Counted from the stretch's first letter, positions 1 to 12,467 are shown. The stretch: 64,000 nucleotides of DNA from Acanthosoma haemorrhoidale (GCA_930367205.1 OV884009.1:92587189-92651188), one strand, 5' to 3'. Made by a program: numbers and translations. Notes: generated by a model not told the origin, from the sequence alone.

Positions 1-1330
1 ATCACATCTGATTATGGTGGTCTTTTTGAAGGATTTAACTGATTTTTCTACATTTCTTTGGTTTTTGGAGTGCAAGGTCGTAAGAGCATTCTCATGGCCA
101 TCACTGATTCTTTTGTCCCACTCATTAACTTGCACTCATTCCCATTATTGATGGTATGGAGTGTGTATATGTTAGGATATATGTATGTTTACATTCTCAT
201 TTCCATAGGCAATAGTAACTATTTGAAAACATTCTGTTGGTGTTTAGTGGAGTTTTACTTAAAACTTCAAATTTTAAACTTAGCCTTTTTTTTATACTCT
301 ACAGAAAACACAACCAAAATAAATAGTGACACGATCGACTGTCATAGGGTGTTACTACTTCACATGAAAGTTCAGACATTTTCAAGGTTACTTTGTATGC
401 TGTTATAACTGCTTCTGACTGATTTGTTTACAAAGTGGAATCACAGACTTGTTATTTTATTTACATACCTTGTATATGTGATTTGTACTAATGAATTGGA
501 GTCGCGTATAACAAAGAATGAGTATACTGGTGTTGGAATCAACAGTAGTAATATCATTTCACAATGGTATGTTCTTGGTTCTGACAATGATTCTCCAGGA
601 TGACATTCCTATCCATTCCATCCATGACTAACTATCATATCTGCTACAGTACAATCAGGCTTCAAAGACTTTTTACAAAGGAAGTGAATCTTACATTATT
701 TCAAAGGACAAATTTTAGGTTTTTTGAAATTTCATTGCGAACATCTAAAAATTAAGTTGTTAAACTTTCAACTGAAAGGCTCATATAATGAATGCTGTTT
801 GGCTCTCTCGGACATAAGTTCACATCAAATCTATGTAAAGCTGGTGAATATGTTTATCTATTATTCATAACATTCTCCACCATCTGGCACTATGACAAAA
901 TCCGATTAATTGTGTCCTTCTCCTTATGAAACATACACATTAATGCACCCTAAGGATCCTTTCATTGTATAGGTGTACTCTCTTATTGGTAATGTAAGAT
1001 ATGACTTTGTACTCAGTGAGCAATCTTGATAACTACCCCTCTCGGTTGATGCACATATGTTGATCTTGTTTATACAGTTAATTACACTTTATGTTTAGTT
1101 GTTTGGTAGCCCATCGAATCCAGGTGCTTTGTTATTCTTCAATATTAAGATGGTGCCTATCATATTTACATCTCTTCTGAGAGCTCTAATTCAATGAGCT
1201 CTGTGTGCAGAACATCACAGAGGGTTTGAGTTTAATAAAATGTTACATTCATCTAATTGCATTGGTGTAAAAATTACACCTTTTTTGCCAGCAGTTAATA
1301 GTAAGAAATAGATGCTGTATTAGCCCTGAT
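1..1330. other. Upstream AT-rich stretch, no gene recognised
   Basis: I see no exon with similarity to the missing N-terminus of NBAS and no other gene here. The only long open frame (58-408 +) has low-complexity, non-conserved content and no family resemblance. It probably belongs to an intron or the 5' flank of NBAS. Confidence 0.5.
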
Positions 1331-1369
1331 TGTAAAGTACTAGTCATGGCTTGTCATTTAATGGTGTAT

Positions 1370-2290
1370 GGTATAGGGTGTATCTCAAGGTTCATCTCTA
1401 TTTCCGTTATTCTTTTCCTCTACCTGTCAGGTCTCCCAAACATCCTAAAAACCCTGTAAGTACCCTTTGTATGCTGATGACTTCCAAATTTACAATTCCT
1501 TTCGTCCTACTGACTTTGATACAAACTTTGACCAACTCATGACAGATATTAACTCAATTGCTGAATGGGTTGCCCAAAATCATGTGTATCTAAACATTCC
1601 AAAGACTAAATATATTCTAATAGAAAATGAATCACTAACTAACCAATTACAATAAATACAAAATTAATTAATTTCTTTATGAATCTACAGCTATACCCTT
1701 CTCAACAACAACACTTAAACTTGGAATGACCTCACTACGACCATCTCAAAACAAATCTTTACCTACTTAGTCCAACTAAAGAAACTGTGCGAATTTCTCC
1801 CTCTCTCTCTCTCCGAGTCAATCTTATTTCCTCCATCATCTTCCCTTACTTACATTGTTACTCCCCTGTGTACGATGGATTTAGAGTAATCTTAGAAACA
1901 AAGCTTAAACAAATGGTCAACACATGCATTATATTTGCACTGGGCTGTTCTAGAATAACCCCCATTTATTCTAAGTTGAAATGGCTTGCTCTATGCCATT
2001 GTCACAAATACTTCCTTGATACCTTCATCTACAAATTCTTCCTTGCTAAGTGAACTATATACCTCATCACCATGCATGTAACACCAATGCAGACATTCAT
2101 TTATTCTAATTTCTGCCAACAAACCATTCCATGCCTTCTTCTATGGGAAACCCCCATAGAACTACAGTACTATATAATTCCTTTGTAAGAATCGCCATAT
2201 CCTTCTGGGAACTCCCTTCCTTCCTCTATTCACCAGGGTTCTTCATTAAATGTGATCAAAACTAGATTATTTAGTTATGACCCAACCGGC
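1370..2290 (+). mobile_element. Non-LTR retrotransposon RT remnant (CR1/Jockey-like)
   Basis: Three frames together show the second half of a LINE reverse transcriptase. At about 1376 the motif GVSQGSSLFPLFF (RT block before the catalytic site) appears. At 1467 the catalytic block MYADDFQIY has an intact YADD, followed by W-V-x-Q-N-H-x-x-L-N-x-x-K-T-K. From 1787 comes the C-terminal segment with LKQMVNTCIIFALGCSRITP and LKWLAL. Further pieces to about 2290 resemble the usual LINE tail (W-x-L-P-S-S-I, then a F-K-x-x-L-like stretch). Frameshifts and stops mean it is dead. It lies just upstream of the first NBAS exon, same strand. Confidence 0.75.
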
Positions 2291-2444
2291 CCCTATCTTA
2301 TATACCTTAAAGATTTATCATCTTTACATAAATATTTTTTATCTGGCTTTGTAGGCAAACATTAAGAGAACATAATGAATTGCCTTTTCATAACAATACT
2401 TTTACAAATTTAGAAGCTGTTAATCTTTAATTTTGCATTTTTAG

Positions 2445-2578
2445 TGCGGCTGTTTTCCTGCTGCCTTGGCAAATCTCATTAAGTCAAAATGGAAAGCGAG
2501 TTGCAGTACTCCAAGACTCCGTTCTTGAAATTAGAGCATCCCGAGATGAATATACAATTGTAATCGGCAGAGCAACTA
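2445..2578 (+). CDS. NBAS: NBAS exon a (first recognised exon)
   Basis: The exon begins after the acceptor ...tgcatttttag and ends before the donor GTATGA. It carries one base of a split codon, 44 codons and one base of the next. The peptide includes ISLSQNGKRVAVLQDSVLEI and then RASRDEYTIVIGRAT. This matches the first propeller strands of NBAS, where vertebrates have a similar 'W-x-L-x-L-A-S-N-G-K-x-x-A' block followed by 'EIRSAKDDF'. Residues 1-44 of the partial protein. The protein start must lie further upstream, since the family has about 80-90 residues before this point. Confidence 0.9.
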
Positions 2579-3190
2579 GTATGATTTATATTTTTGAAAA
2601 TTTTGTTTCAATTAGTTGATACTACAGGGTAAAAATAATTACCTGTAGTGAGTTTTATAATATATATATTAATCCATTTTTTTCATTCCAGTTTAATGAA
2701 TGGAAAGGTATATTTATTATTGTTCTTAATTTAAATGAAGATAACAATGGATATTTTAGTATGTTTAACAGACTGTCCGCAGTTTTCATTATTTATAAAT
2801 AAAAAAAAATGTGTTTCCTGGAATGAGGGAGGATATGAGAATATCCTGATATTCCCCCATCTTCAAGCCATATATTTACAAAAACTATCATGATTTATAT
2901 GAAAATTGTTTCTTGACTTTCTTAATTACTTAATTTTGTTTAACTTAAATTATATATTATTTGTGTACCTGCAATTTGTTTCAAGACAGTGCAATATAAA
3001 TATCCTTAGTTTTGAATTTTTTTTTTTTATAAATGATGGATGCCCCAGTCCATTCATGTCTTAAAATTAATTTTTCTCACTAACAACATGGACAAGAATA
3101 AAAATAAAGAAATGTAACAGATCTCAATACAATATTATTAAAAAAAAAAAAAAAATTGCATAGATGTAACACTAGACTAAATTAGCCTCC
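2579..3190. other. Intron 1 left part, nothing recognised
   Basis: AT-rich intron sequence with several homopolymer tracts (A or T, 8-17 nt). No coding or repeat family recognised. Confidence 0.5.
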
Positions 3191-3194
3191 CAAC

Positions 3195-3350
3195 AACAAA
3201 CCCAAACCTACAACAAAACCTAACAACAAATCCTTCATCCATTCCTGCCGCACAAGATCTCACTTATCCAACCTCCACCAGCTCACATATTGGCTTCTTT
3301 CAATATCTCATTTCTCTTCAGTGATTACATACAACCTTTGGAACTCTATA
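3195..3350 (+). mobile_element. LINE 3'-end fragment
   Basis: The stretch 'ccttcatccattcctgccgc' and the following ~100 bases resemble the 3' coding end of the LINE family seen at 57430-57560 (+) and 26949-27284 (-). All encode an N-P-S/P-S-I-P stretch followed by a S-x-L-x-x-L-like segment and a W-N-S-like block. Short, degenerate, orphan fragment. Confidence 0.45.
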
Positions 3351-3589
3351 AATTTAATGGAATGAAATTTTTAAAAATCTTTATTCTGGGACTTGGTCCC
3401 TTAAGAATAACAAACAGGTACAGTCCTATTCTAGCTGTCATAAATTTATAATGCAAGGTAATTATTACAGAGCCCCAAATATAGCTATTATCAGTTCTAA
3501 AATCCTAGGCACCAAAAAAAACTGTTTTCTTGTAGGCCTGTGTAATTTTGCCTACAAAATATGTTTCTAGCATTTTGGGTGTTTCTAAC

Positions 3590-4865
3590 CTTTTATTTGT
3601 ATCTTCTAAATTCAAGGTTTTCTAGGTTCATTAAAAGTCTGGATAAGTTTTCCTCATCGTTAATAGAATAAAAACAATTTTCTAATTCTATCAATTCTGT
3701 TTCATCAATATCTTCATTGTAATTAATTAATTCAGTGATGTCTTTCTCATTGATATCAACAAAAGGTAGATAATAATCTCTCTCTACTAATATTTTCCCC
3801 ATCAGTTATTACATGATTTACATGTGTTTCTAATGGAGCTGGAGAATTTTCTATAATGACGACATCTGGCCATAACTTTTTCCAACAGGAGTTAAGGGTT
3901 GAAGATTTCAGTTCTTTAAGAGATATTTTTATTATTTATATGAAATTTAGTATTGAAAATTCTTTCCATATTTGTGGAACTGTTGCATTTGAATTACAAT
4001 CAATTGTTTGTAAAATCATAAAAAAATGTACACCATAAATAAAAAGTTTTAAATGATTGTATTAACCCTTGGTCCAGTGGTTGAAGAATTGATGTTGTGT
4101 TAGGTTGTAGTAAACCTCTTTAATATTGGGATGATTTAAATTTATAGAATGGCCTGGTGCGTTATCCATCAATAATAAAACTAATATTTTTTCATTGTAA
4201 ATAATCTTTGACCTCTGGTACAAAACAGTCATAAAAATCAATTTTTAAACATTTTGCATGTAATCCATGCTTTTTTATTAGCTCTCCAGTGAGCAGGAAG
4301 CATTGATTTGTCTACATTTTTCATTACATGTGGATTTAATGTACAGTTAATTAATTAATTTTGGGAAAATGTTCAGGAAATCTTTGACCTGCTTCCATAT
4401 CTGCTGATGCACTTTCTCCAATAATTTTAACATTAGACAAAAAAAAATCTCTCCTTAAATCTGTGAAACCATTCTGTACTGGTTTTAAATTTAGTTTTAT
4501 GAAATTCATTAGAAGAAACACCCTTAGAATCTTTTAAATGTTTGTAAACCTTGGTTACTTTTTGTTTTATGACAACACTAATGGCATATTCCTCTAGTAA
4601 CAGTCTTTCATCCATAACATTAAACACTTTTCTATTGTAGGTAGTACCATGTATTTTATCCAAGTAACTCTTTTCAGATCTAATAAAGATGTAGAACTAG
4701 ATATTATGGCTCATATTTTGCTTTCATTTTCCCTTATTTTTTGAACCGTTGACTCTTGTAAGTTAAATTCTTTAGTAATGGTTGTCAATTTCGCACCAAA
4801 TTTCAATTTATCCAAAATTCTAATTTTGTTGTCCAGAGATACACGTTTTCTTATAAAAAAAATAT
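3590..4865 (-). pseudogene. Tigger/pogo-type transposase relic
   Basis: Read on the reverse strand, an N-terminal helix-turn-helix is visible near 4860-4720 (RVSLDNKIRILDKLKFGAKL, then TKEFNLQESTVQKI). It is followed by the CENP-B-like second DNA-binding part at 4663-4433 (FKTSTEWFHRFKERF). Next come a DDE segment with ESASADMEAGQ (4430-4370) and the typical L-Q-P-x-D-Q-G block near 4090-4060, and then an acidic tail (3802-3593). Stops and frameshifts throughout. Cut-and-paste DNA transposon of the pogo/Tigger (TIGD-like) group. Terminal repeats were not located. Confidence 0.72.
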
Positions 4866-4869
4866 ACAT

Positions 4870-5912
4870 TATAATATTTTTTTTTATGAACCAACTTCTT
4901 TATTAAAAGAAATCTTATTTGAAACAATTTAACTAACACTAACAGTCTGCTTGCATTGAAATAATATTTCAAACTGAATCACATCGCACTAGCAATATAT
5001 GATAACAGCTAAAATTTAGAGACTTGTTTGAACTTGTATAAATTAGTCTGATAATGTATGTCCCCTTAACACGATTTCCTACAACCTAGAATGTATCTCC
5101 CATGTTGTACGGCAGTATACTGTGTATATATGTGTGTCTTTCTTTGAAGTAAGACAGGAATTTTTTAAATGGTTCAATGCCTTTTGCGTACAATAGAATT
5201 TTAAACTCTGTATCAATGCAATGTTTTTACATCTCCCTCAAAAAGTACTGATAATGGTCGTAGATTAGTAGTGTGAAGATGGGAGAATGTCCTAAAGTTT
5301 CAAAATAAAAAAAACTATTAACTATTAATAAATGATATAACAAAAAAGTAATTAAGACAAATGAAAAACAATTTACTTATAGTACATAATGATTTTGGTG
5401 GTAAAATGGCTAAAGTAATGGAGAATATTACAAAGCATTGTCAAAATGAAAATTTTTATTGACAAGAAATAGTGAGGAAAGTTTGGTAACTCTTCGCAAA
5501 AAATATATTAATTGTTTTATTACTTTGGAATTCACCCTTTGGTACAATTTCCCTCTGATTCTGTTCTATATATCTTCTTATTAACCAATATCTTAGGGTA
5601 TGCTCAACTATTCTATTCTCGTGAACACTATTCCTTCTTCCTTCAGGTTCCTACTTAAAAATATTTGTGGTTAACCTTTCCTCCCCTCTGCATTCTCTTA
5701 AAACAGCAACTACTGCAGTATTTTTTGTTTACAGTTCTCTGTGCTAATTCCTCATATTAATGTTATGGAAAATATAAGTGACTGAAAAAAAATTAAATAA
5801 TTAAATTTTAGGAAATTTAGGATTTAAAGTTTAATATACCAAAAAAAGTATAGTTTAACTATTTAATGTATATTAAAGTACTTTACTTTTCCATGTGTTA
5901 TTAATGTTTTAG
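4870..5912. other. Intron 1 right part, nothing recognised
   Basis: AT-rich intron sequence up to the exon-b acceptor. No open frame or repeat family recognised. Confidence 0.5.
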
Positions 5913-6046
5913 TACCTCGAGATAAAAGACCTCAATTTCGCAAAATGGCATGGTCTCCAGATAGCCATATGGTTGCTGTTGCATCTAGTGATGGTTCTGT
6001 CCGTGTGTATGACTACTGTGGGAGTCTCATCTTTAAAATACCTTTG
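5913..6046 (+). CDS. NBAS: NBAS exon b (beta-propeller)
   Basis: Acceptor ...aatgttttag, donor GTATGT. Two bases complete the split Ile codon from the previous exon, and 44 codons follow (residues 45-89). The peptide has a WD40-like repeat: RKMAWSPDSHMVAVASSDGS, then VRVYDYCGSLIFKI. The motif (MAWSPD...LA.A.S.G.VRV.D..G) is the best conserved propeller blade of NBAS. The exon ends in phase 0. Confidence 0.93.
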
Positions 6047-6159
6047 GTATGTTTTGTACAAATCACAATGATTTTCTAAGTTTAAATGTAAGTCAAAGTT
6101 AACTTAAAGATATGTTTTTATTACATGTCATAATTTTCTGCTTTAATGACCTTATTTAA

Positions 6160-6565
6160 CATTAGAAAAAATGTATGTAATCTATTACAAATAAATACCA
6201 TAGCCGGCTGAGGCTTCCTCCATAGTTTAGCCTGTAAATGGCTGAAGAGGTTCCAGTTCCTTTTATTAGACATATCATGAATTTGGGGTAGATATCTCGA
6301 ATAACAGCAATTCTTGTATATCCAGTCAAAATTCGGCGATTTAGACCTGAGGCACAATTTTTTTAGTCTTACTAGTTCAAGAAGGCCACAAAGGGTGAAT
6401 TTGGACAAATATCTTCTGCATCTTCTACATCCGATATAAAATGTTTGGTATATATATACTCCTGAATGGGGGATATAGACCGCAGATGATTATATTAGTT
6501 TCTATACCTTTAGAAGAGCACAGCGTGAATTTGGTATAAATATCTTGAAAGATGGCCATTTTAAT
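6160..6565. repeat. Degenerate short-period repeat, intron 2 copy
   Basis: A block containing 'gaatttgg' followed by 'atatct' recurs at about 6279, 6397 and 6527 (spacing 118 and 130). The first unit continues into a 'tatatccagtcaaaattc' segment. A similar pair lies in intron 3 near 10187 and 10327. No protein resemblance. Origin unknown: either an old satellite-like tandem array or a repeat-rich transposon body. Confidence 0.4.
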
Positions 6566-8200
6566 TTATAGTAAAAATACTTTTAGATTATTTGTCAATA
6601 AAAGTTATTATATGAGAGTTGTTTTTGAAAGTGTTATATGTACATTTGTTCATATTTTGTGATATTTAAAGGTTTGTGTTTGAATCTTTTATGAGAATTT
6701 CTAAATGAAAAACTATGCAAAGGTTATAACTTTGCTAAGATAGCTAATAATAACAAAATTATTCATATTTCAATATTATTTCTTCTAAGTATTTATAATA
6801 AATTGAAGGTATGTGAGCCAATAAACTCATATCATTATATTTCTCGGTCGTTATAGATCTTGAAGTTGTGTGCAGTGGTGACATAGTAATTATACTTAAA
6901 AACGTGAGCCTTTCTCATTTGTAAAATAAACCAACTGCTTTACATTTCATACAAGTTTTATATAAAAAATTTTCTGCGGTTCATTGTTTTTATACCTCAT
7001 CCAACATGTGTACAAGAAAATTTATAATTTAACCATCAGTATATTTTCCCCTATTTGATGTTGCCTCTGCTAGGAATTTGGTTGTGACAAAATCTTCCTG
7101 TTTCATTACATATAAAAATAAGTTACTTTTCTGTTTCCTAGTTTCTGTCGAGTAAATAATATCATTGGAAAGTTGTCTGAATTATTGATTATTAAAAATG
7201 AATTGTAATGGACTTATTCCACTTTGTAGACAAATAAAAACTCTATGAAAATTTTCAGTTGAACTTCTTTCAATTAATTTATAAGGCTGGCTGCTGTGTA
7301 CTATTGACTGTGTTATTAAATTTATAAAATTAAGAAATCTATGTTCCAATACAAATAATAACTACATTTTTTTCAAAACTGGGCTTATACCTCTTAAAAA
7401 ACCAAAAACCAACTGATGTAGTTCCAAAAACTTATTTATATGGGATCAAAAATAAGAGTTAACTTATATTCAAAAAAGATTCTATTCTAATATTATTTTG
7501 CTTTTTAACATTTTTAGGCTTTTGTTGGTCTTTTTTAAAACCAAAACCCCTTATGTTTATACCCCTGTCTGCTCGGGTTTTTTTTTAGTCTCCTGTTCAA
7601 TGCAGAAATATGCAGTTTTGCTCGGAGTCTAATTTGATGTGATGACATGAACAATAAAGCCATTTCTATAAAACATGAGATTACATGTCATTAATTAATT
7701 ACTTTGGCGATTGAAAAATATACATTTTTCTGTCATAATGAGTAGGATATTAATTTAAAACCCTTATGTCCTGATTAATATGTTTTGGCATTTTAAACTG
7801 CAATTACAAAATGTCATTAAAATCGTGTTTATTAAAGTTTGACTTAGAGGCATGATATTTTTTATAGTTATACCTGGTTCCATTTGGTGCTTCGACAATG
7901 CTAAAAATAAAAGCAACCATATAAATATTTATTTTTTTGATGCAATATAAATATGTGTCTATCAAGTAAGGTATAAAACTAAAGATATTTATGTCCTTAT
8001 TAATTATGGACTTCAATGGACTACAGCTTCAAAAAGTAATTAAAACAAAAACGTGTTCGCAAATTTTCAGAACCCTGGTTTCACATAGAGGAATGATATT
8101 TGCAATAATAATTTTATTTGGTTGATCAGTACTCCCTCCGGATCAACCATCAATCTGATATTTCCTATGCAACAGATGCTGTAGATGGTCAATGAGCATA
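6566..8200. other. Intron 2 middle, nothing recognised
   Basis: About 1.6 kb of AT-rich intron sequence without recognisable coding similarity, RNA gene or terminal repeats. Confidence 0.5.
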
Positions 8201-8224
8201 ATGATCATAGACTTTAAACAGGCT

Positions 8225-8900
8225 TTTATGACAGCCTTGGCAGAGAACAGACCTGAGAGGCAATGAGAAGTCTTAGAATACCTTAGAAGTTAGTAAGGTC
8301 AGCCGCCATGACAATGAAGAAAACTACATGTGAAGTCAAGGTACAAAGTAATGATAGTACAAAGATGGAGGGTGGTGACAGTGAGTAATTATTAGAAAAC
8401 TGGGGCTCAGAACTTAATTCAAGGGAAGAACATTTCCAGGAAAATGAAAATGTGATGATTTGTTGGGAGAAATTAATTATATGTGTCAAGCAATAGAGGC
8501 ACAATTGTAGACAAACAAAACTTAAGAAGTTTAACAGCCTTATGAAATTTAACGGGGATGCCAATGGGGCAAACTGATTTTGTTCTTAATTTCTTGATAA
8601 AGGAAATGAATTTGGAAGGAGATTTGTGAGAGAAAAAGAAGTTGTCTGGGTTCAAGTTGCTAATAATGTTGATAGAAGGTATTGTGATGGATCAATGAGC
8701 TTGGACAAAAAAAGGTAGAAGTATAAGGATTGTTTGTTTTTCAGTATCAATAGCGGATTGAAGATCATTGGTGATTTTAAGGAGTCTTACACTGGCTTCA
8801 AGAAATTCAGATATTTGTGATTGGGGGGATAGAAAGGATTAATGGAGCATGGTATAATAAAAGGAGGAGTTTCTGAGTAATTTACTGTACTAATAACCAA
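8225..8900 (-). mobile_element. LINE fragment, endonuclease-RT linker (reverse)
   Basis: On the reverse strand two overlapping frames (8655-8473 and 8564-8283) resemble the linker between endonuclease and RT of animal LINEs: SPSKFISFIKKLRTKSVCPI, then a run to L-P-x-R-S near 8240. A matching purine-rich + strand is typical of a reverse-inserted LINE here. Frames are broken and no catalytic motif is present. Confidence 0.42.
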
Positions 8901-9410
8901 ACAACCTCAAGGTTCCTTAAATGATTACAGAGAGCAAAAGAGCTTGTACCTAGAGCATGCAAAAATCACCAGTCACCATTGAAGCATGGCTAGTCAGAGA
9001 CACCTCATCAGTCGTTTGTGGGGTATATCCAGAGCATGACAAAAAAACCCATCAGTCCCTCAAAAATAATTAATTAATCATGTGACATCAGCTAGCACCC
9101 CCCCCCCCCACTTGTACCTAGATCATAATTAAAGTTTTTTCTAAACTTCTAGACCCTTAATTTGTTCTCATGATCATTGAGATTAAAAAAACAATTTAGC
9201 TCATTATTGTTATGAAAGTTTTTAAAATTCATTTTTTAATTAATTAAAAAATGCTGAGGCCACTGAATCTGTTAGCATGAAATTATTTATTTCTGGAAAG
9301 CATAAATTATACTTAAAACATAATTTATCAAAAAGAAAGGATGGTTTTAAACTACCCAAGAAATTACGATTGAACTGGTACAGTTATTATGATATTTTTT
9401 TTTTTTCTAG
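8901..9410. other. Intron 2 right part
   Basis: Holds a C10 run near 9100 and a poly-T tract just before the exon-c acceptor. Nothing else recognised. Confidence 0.5.
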
Positions 9411-9487
9411 ATTGGTCCTGAAAGTAATACTAAAAAATTGATTACTGGTCTTGAATTTATTAGATCAAGAGAGAAAAAAAGTGAATG
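9411..9487 (+). CDS. NBAS: NBAS exon c (beta-propeller)
   Basis: Long T-rich tract then ttctag acceptor; donor GTATGT. It has 25 codons plus two bases of a split Trp codon (residues 90-114). The peptide IGPESNTKKLITGLEFIRSR corresponds to the NBAS segment 'FIGDLSYAIAGLIFLEYK', with conserved I-G and G-L-x-F. The short exon is recognisable only because its phases fit both neighbours. Confidence 0.87.
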
Positions 9488-9559
9488 GTATGTTTTTGTA
9501 GTTTAATAATTTATCACATATGTATCATATGTCTATAAAAGATTTTATTTTGTTGAAAC

Positions 9560-10450
9560 ATTTTTTTTTTTCAATTTAATGGTCAGGGGGCACTATGCCA
9601 TGTAAAATGGCTCTAGCTCCTAATACTCCCTGATTATTATCAATGGTTGAGTAACCAGCAGCACTTCATGCAGGATTTTTGTTTAACCTTTAACAGACAG
9701 CATTTTGGGGGCCACAGTATGAGTCTTTTAACTATTTGGGTGTGATACCATGCTTAAGTAAGCTAACCAACCAGACCATGTGGAGGGTGCCATGGCTTTC
9801 TATAGTCAGTTAAGCAAAGAGACTCCCGCAGTGCTTGGCCCTATTTTCATAGGGCAACTAATAAGTCCCCTGTGTTTGTAACCCATTTTAATAGGCCCAC
9901 TTATAACCAAAGCTGTATTAAATGCCAAATAAAAGTATTTGAATAAAAAAATGATATATAAACAAATAGGCCAGAAAATTCATTTTTTATCAAATAATTT
10001 TTTTTACCTATCTATATTTTCGAATGGCACTTAAACTAAAAAAATGGTGCTTGGCTTATATAGCCATCCTGGAGTATATGACGGGAAGTAGCAGCTTCAC
10101 TGTCTGAGGAATTCACAATCTGAACTCTTCTGGGGTTATTAAAGCCCTAAAAAAGGCCCTTGGTTTATATAAAGACGCTTTGCTATTAATTTGGTACAGA
10201 TATCTTTACTAACGGTGATGTTGCTACATCTGGTCAAAATTTCTAGGTTGTTCGGGATGGTTATATAGGCCTCACATGATTTTTTGTTTGTTTTATTATC
10301 AAATCTACCTAGGAGGCACTTTACCATTAATATGGTAACAATACCTCCTTTAACAGTGACAGTGCTTCTTCCAGTCAACATTTTCAGGTACTCCAGGATA
10401 GCAATGCAGGAGGGTTTTGAAGGTTTGTAAGGGGAGGATATAAGGAGTTG
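9560..10450. repeat. Repetitive intron 3 block with degenerate repeat units
   Basis: Less AT-rich than the flanking intron. Two units near 10187 and 10327 contain '(t)taatttggta-agatatct' followed by '..ccagtcaa(a)att', echoing the repeat at 6.2-6.56 kb. The intervening reverse open frame (10381-10139) has no recognised relatives. I infer a shared repeat family of unknown type. Confidence 0.38.
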
Positions 10451-11370
10451 ATGTGTGGGCTGAGGGGGAACAAATAGCTAGAACGATGGAATAGTTTAAC
10501 AGTACCCATTGACTAATGGAAAATTCGATTTATAATTTATATAATTTAAATTTAAGTATTTAAATACTTTATTTTAATTAAAATTGTTTATTTGAAGGAT
10601 AAATAAATACTCTATTTAAATATTATGTGTAGTTCTGCTTTTATTACTTATTTGTTATGTGATTATTTTTCTATTCAGAGTAACCTATCCATATAAAATA
10701 GAGTTCGTATGAAGTGAACTATGAAATTGAATCTGTTGTCTGACAGGATTTTTAACGTTTTGCTATTATTTTAGATTTTAACCATCAACTTGCTTATATT
10801 TCAATTTAAATATATGTATTTGACATTTCATATTTCTAACAGAATCATTGCCTAATCACAGCATACTGCAACTTTTTTGTCTGCACACAACTTCATCCAA
10901 ACATCTTACAATATACCAATATCTGTCTTCATCCTCAAAATCTTTATATCACGTAACATAGATTTCCTATCTTACAAATCTATGCAATCTGATTGTTAAT
11001 GAAGAGAATTAGAGGTAGATAGTAGACCAAAAAGCATTGGGTCTGAGTGAATGAAGAATGATTGTGGACTGTAAACAGGAGTTTATAAATTAAAGACTCT
11101 AAACTTCCAGTAAACCATTCAGAATGTTTTATATTTAATGATAAAAAATAAATAATATAGGAAAGAAAATTGTGACCAATCGATTAGAAACAAACAAGTC
11201 CTAAAATTAATGAAAAATTAAATAATAATATAATAGTGATCTACTGGTCAAAATAAAAAGATTCTTAAAAATAATATCTATAAAATTATTTCACAGTATG
11301 GTTATTACCATATTATTATTGTTTCCTGACTTAAGCCATACGTTCTTTCCTTATCTGTCTCCTGATCCAA
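10451..11370. other. Intron 3 middle, nothing recognised
   Basis: AT-rich sequence without recognisable features. Confidence 0.5.
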
Positions 11371-11374
11371 CCTT

Positions 11375-11610
11375 ATCCCTCTTGACTGGGTTAATCATAC
11401 TGTTGGCAGTGTGGGGTTGTATGTACACGACAGCCTGAAGTCCCAAATCCTTTATCTCTCACCCCATCAAACTACCCACACATTGATTTCCTTATTGTTG
11501 AAATAACCTGCAATGCCTATCCATTCCTGTACACTGTCACACTATCAACACCTTTACCATTTCAGTCCACTCTACTGTAATATTATCATCACCATTAAAT
11601 TAACCTAAAT
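11375..11610 (+). mobile_element. LINE endonuclease fragment
   Basis: In one frame the sequence reads as a piece of an AP-endonuclease domain: a V-G-S-V-G-L-Y-V-H-D segment near 11400 like the 'GGGVGLYI' strand, then I-L-Y-L-S-P and a stretch ending I-T-x-N-A-like in a shifted frame. C-rich composition distinct from the intron around it. Orphan and degenerate. Confidence 0.5.
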
Positions 11611-11923
11611 ATCAATACCAATCTCCTATCTGACTCCTGCGATTCGCACTTTCTACTGGCTAGCTCAGAGCCAGCGCTAAACCCTTTAGAACATCTCTGG
11701 GATAATTTCAGACACAATTAAGAAGGTGAACTGTTTTCATTTCACTTATATTTAATATTTTGTAAAAATGTTGTTCTAAGGTGAAAAATAGTAACGTAAT
11801 ATCAGATAAGTAAGTTTTAACAATAGTCAGATCTATACCACAACAAAAAGTGTCAGGTAAGTATGATTATCAAAAGGTGCTACTTTTTTTGAGTAGTAGT
11901 GTACACCTATAAAGTACAATATA

Positions 11924-12467
11924 TTAGGTCGAGTCATAAGTAACTTCCGTTTTTTTATCAAACATTTATTTTGCTCTCGTTAAATAACAAAATTATATCA
12001 ATTTATTATGTATTCACCACTATTATCTATAACCTTCTCCCATCTTCCTGGCTGTTTATCAATTCCTTCCATTGTAAAATGTGGTTGGTTTGGACTGGAA
12101 GAAGTTTTCGACAGCCTGCCTGACTTGCTCTTCAGAATTGAAGGTTTTTCCATTCAAAAAGTTTTGTAATGAACAGAAAAGGTGGTAGTCTGTCGGGGCA
12201 AGATCTGGGGATATTTTTTCAGCTGTCGCCCTAGCACTATTGCCTTGTTTAAGTTCCCAAAGCATTACATGACGAATATGTACTTTTTGACTCTCCATTT
12301 CAGAGGTTAAAAAAACGTGTATCACACAAAACAGTCGACAAAGGACTAACTGAAGCCTCGTCTATATAGTGAAAACAAAAACTTGTTGTCATGGTAACTC
12401 ATAGCGGGTAGATACGAACAATAGATTCTACTTAGCTGCATCGGAAGTTACTTATGACTCCAAGTTC
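11924..12467 (-). mobile_element. Internally deleted mariner element
   Basis: The inverted ends share GAGTCATAAGTAACTTCCG (11930-11948; complement at 12442-12460). The left end continues to TTAGGTC; the right outer bases have diverged, so the right border is approximate. The reverse-strand frame 12325-12059 begins with the mariner N-terminus (MESQKVHIRHVMLWELKQGN). After about 35 residues it jumps into the C-terminal SPDLAPTDYHLFCSLQNFLN block. Nearly the whole HTH and the first two catalytic aspartates are lost. This is a non-autonomous deletion derivative. Confidence 0.85.

Noticed and set aside
58..408. 116-codon open frame at the window start as a gene
   Set aside because: Low-complexity hydrophobic content, no family resemblance, no exon-like similarity to the missing NBAS N-terminus.
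1467..1655. YADD-containing frame as a functional reverse transcriptase
   Set aside because: Catalytic block is intact, but the neighbouring RT blocks lie in other frames with stops and most of the element is absent.
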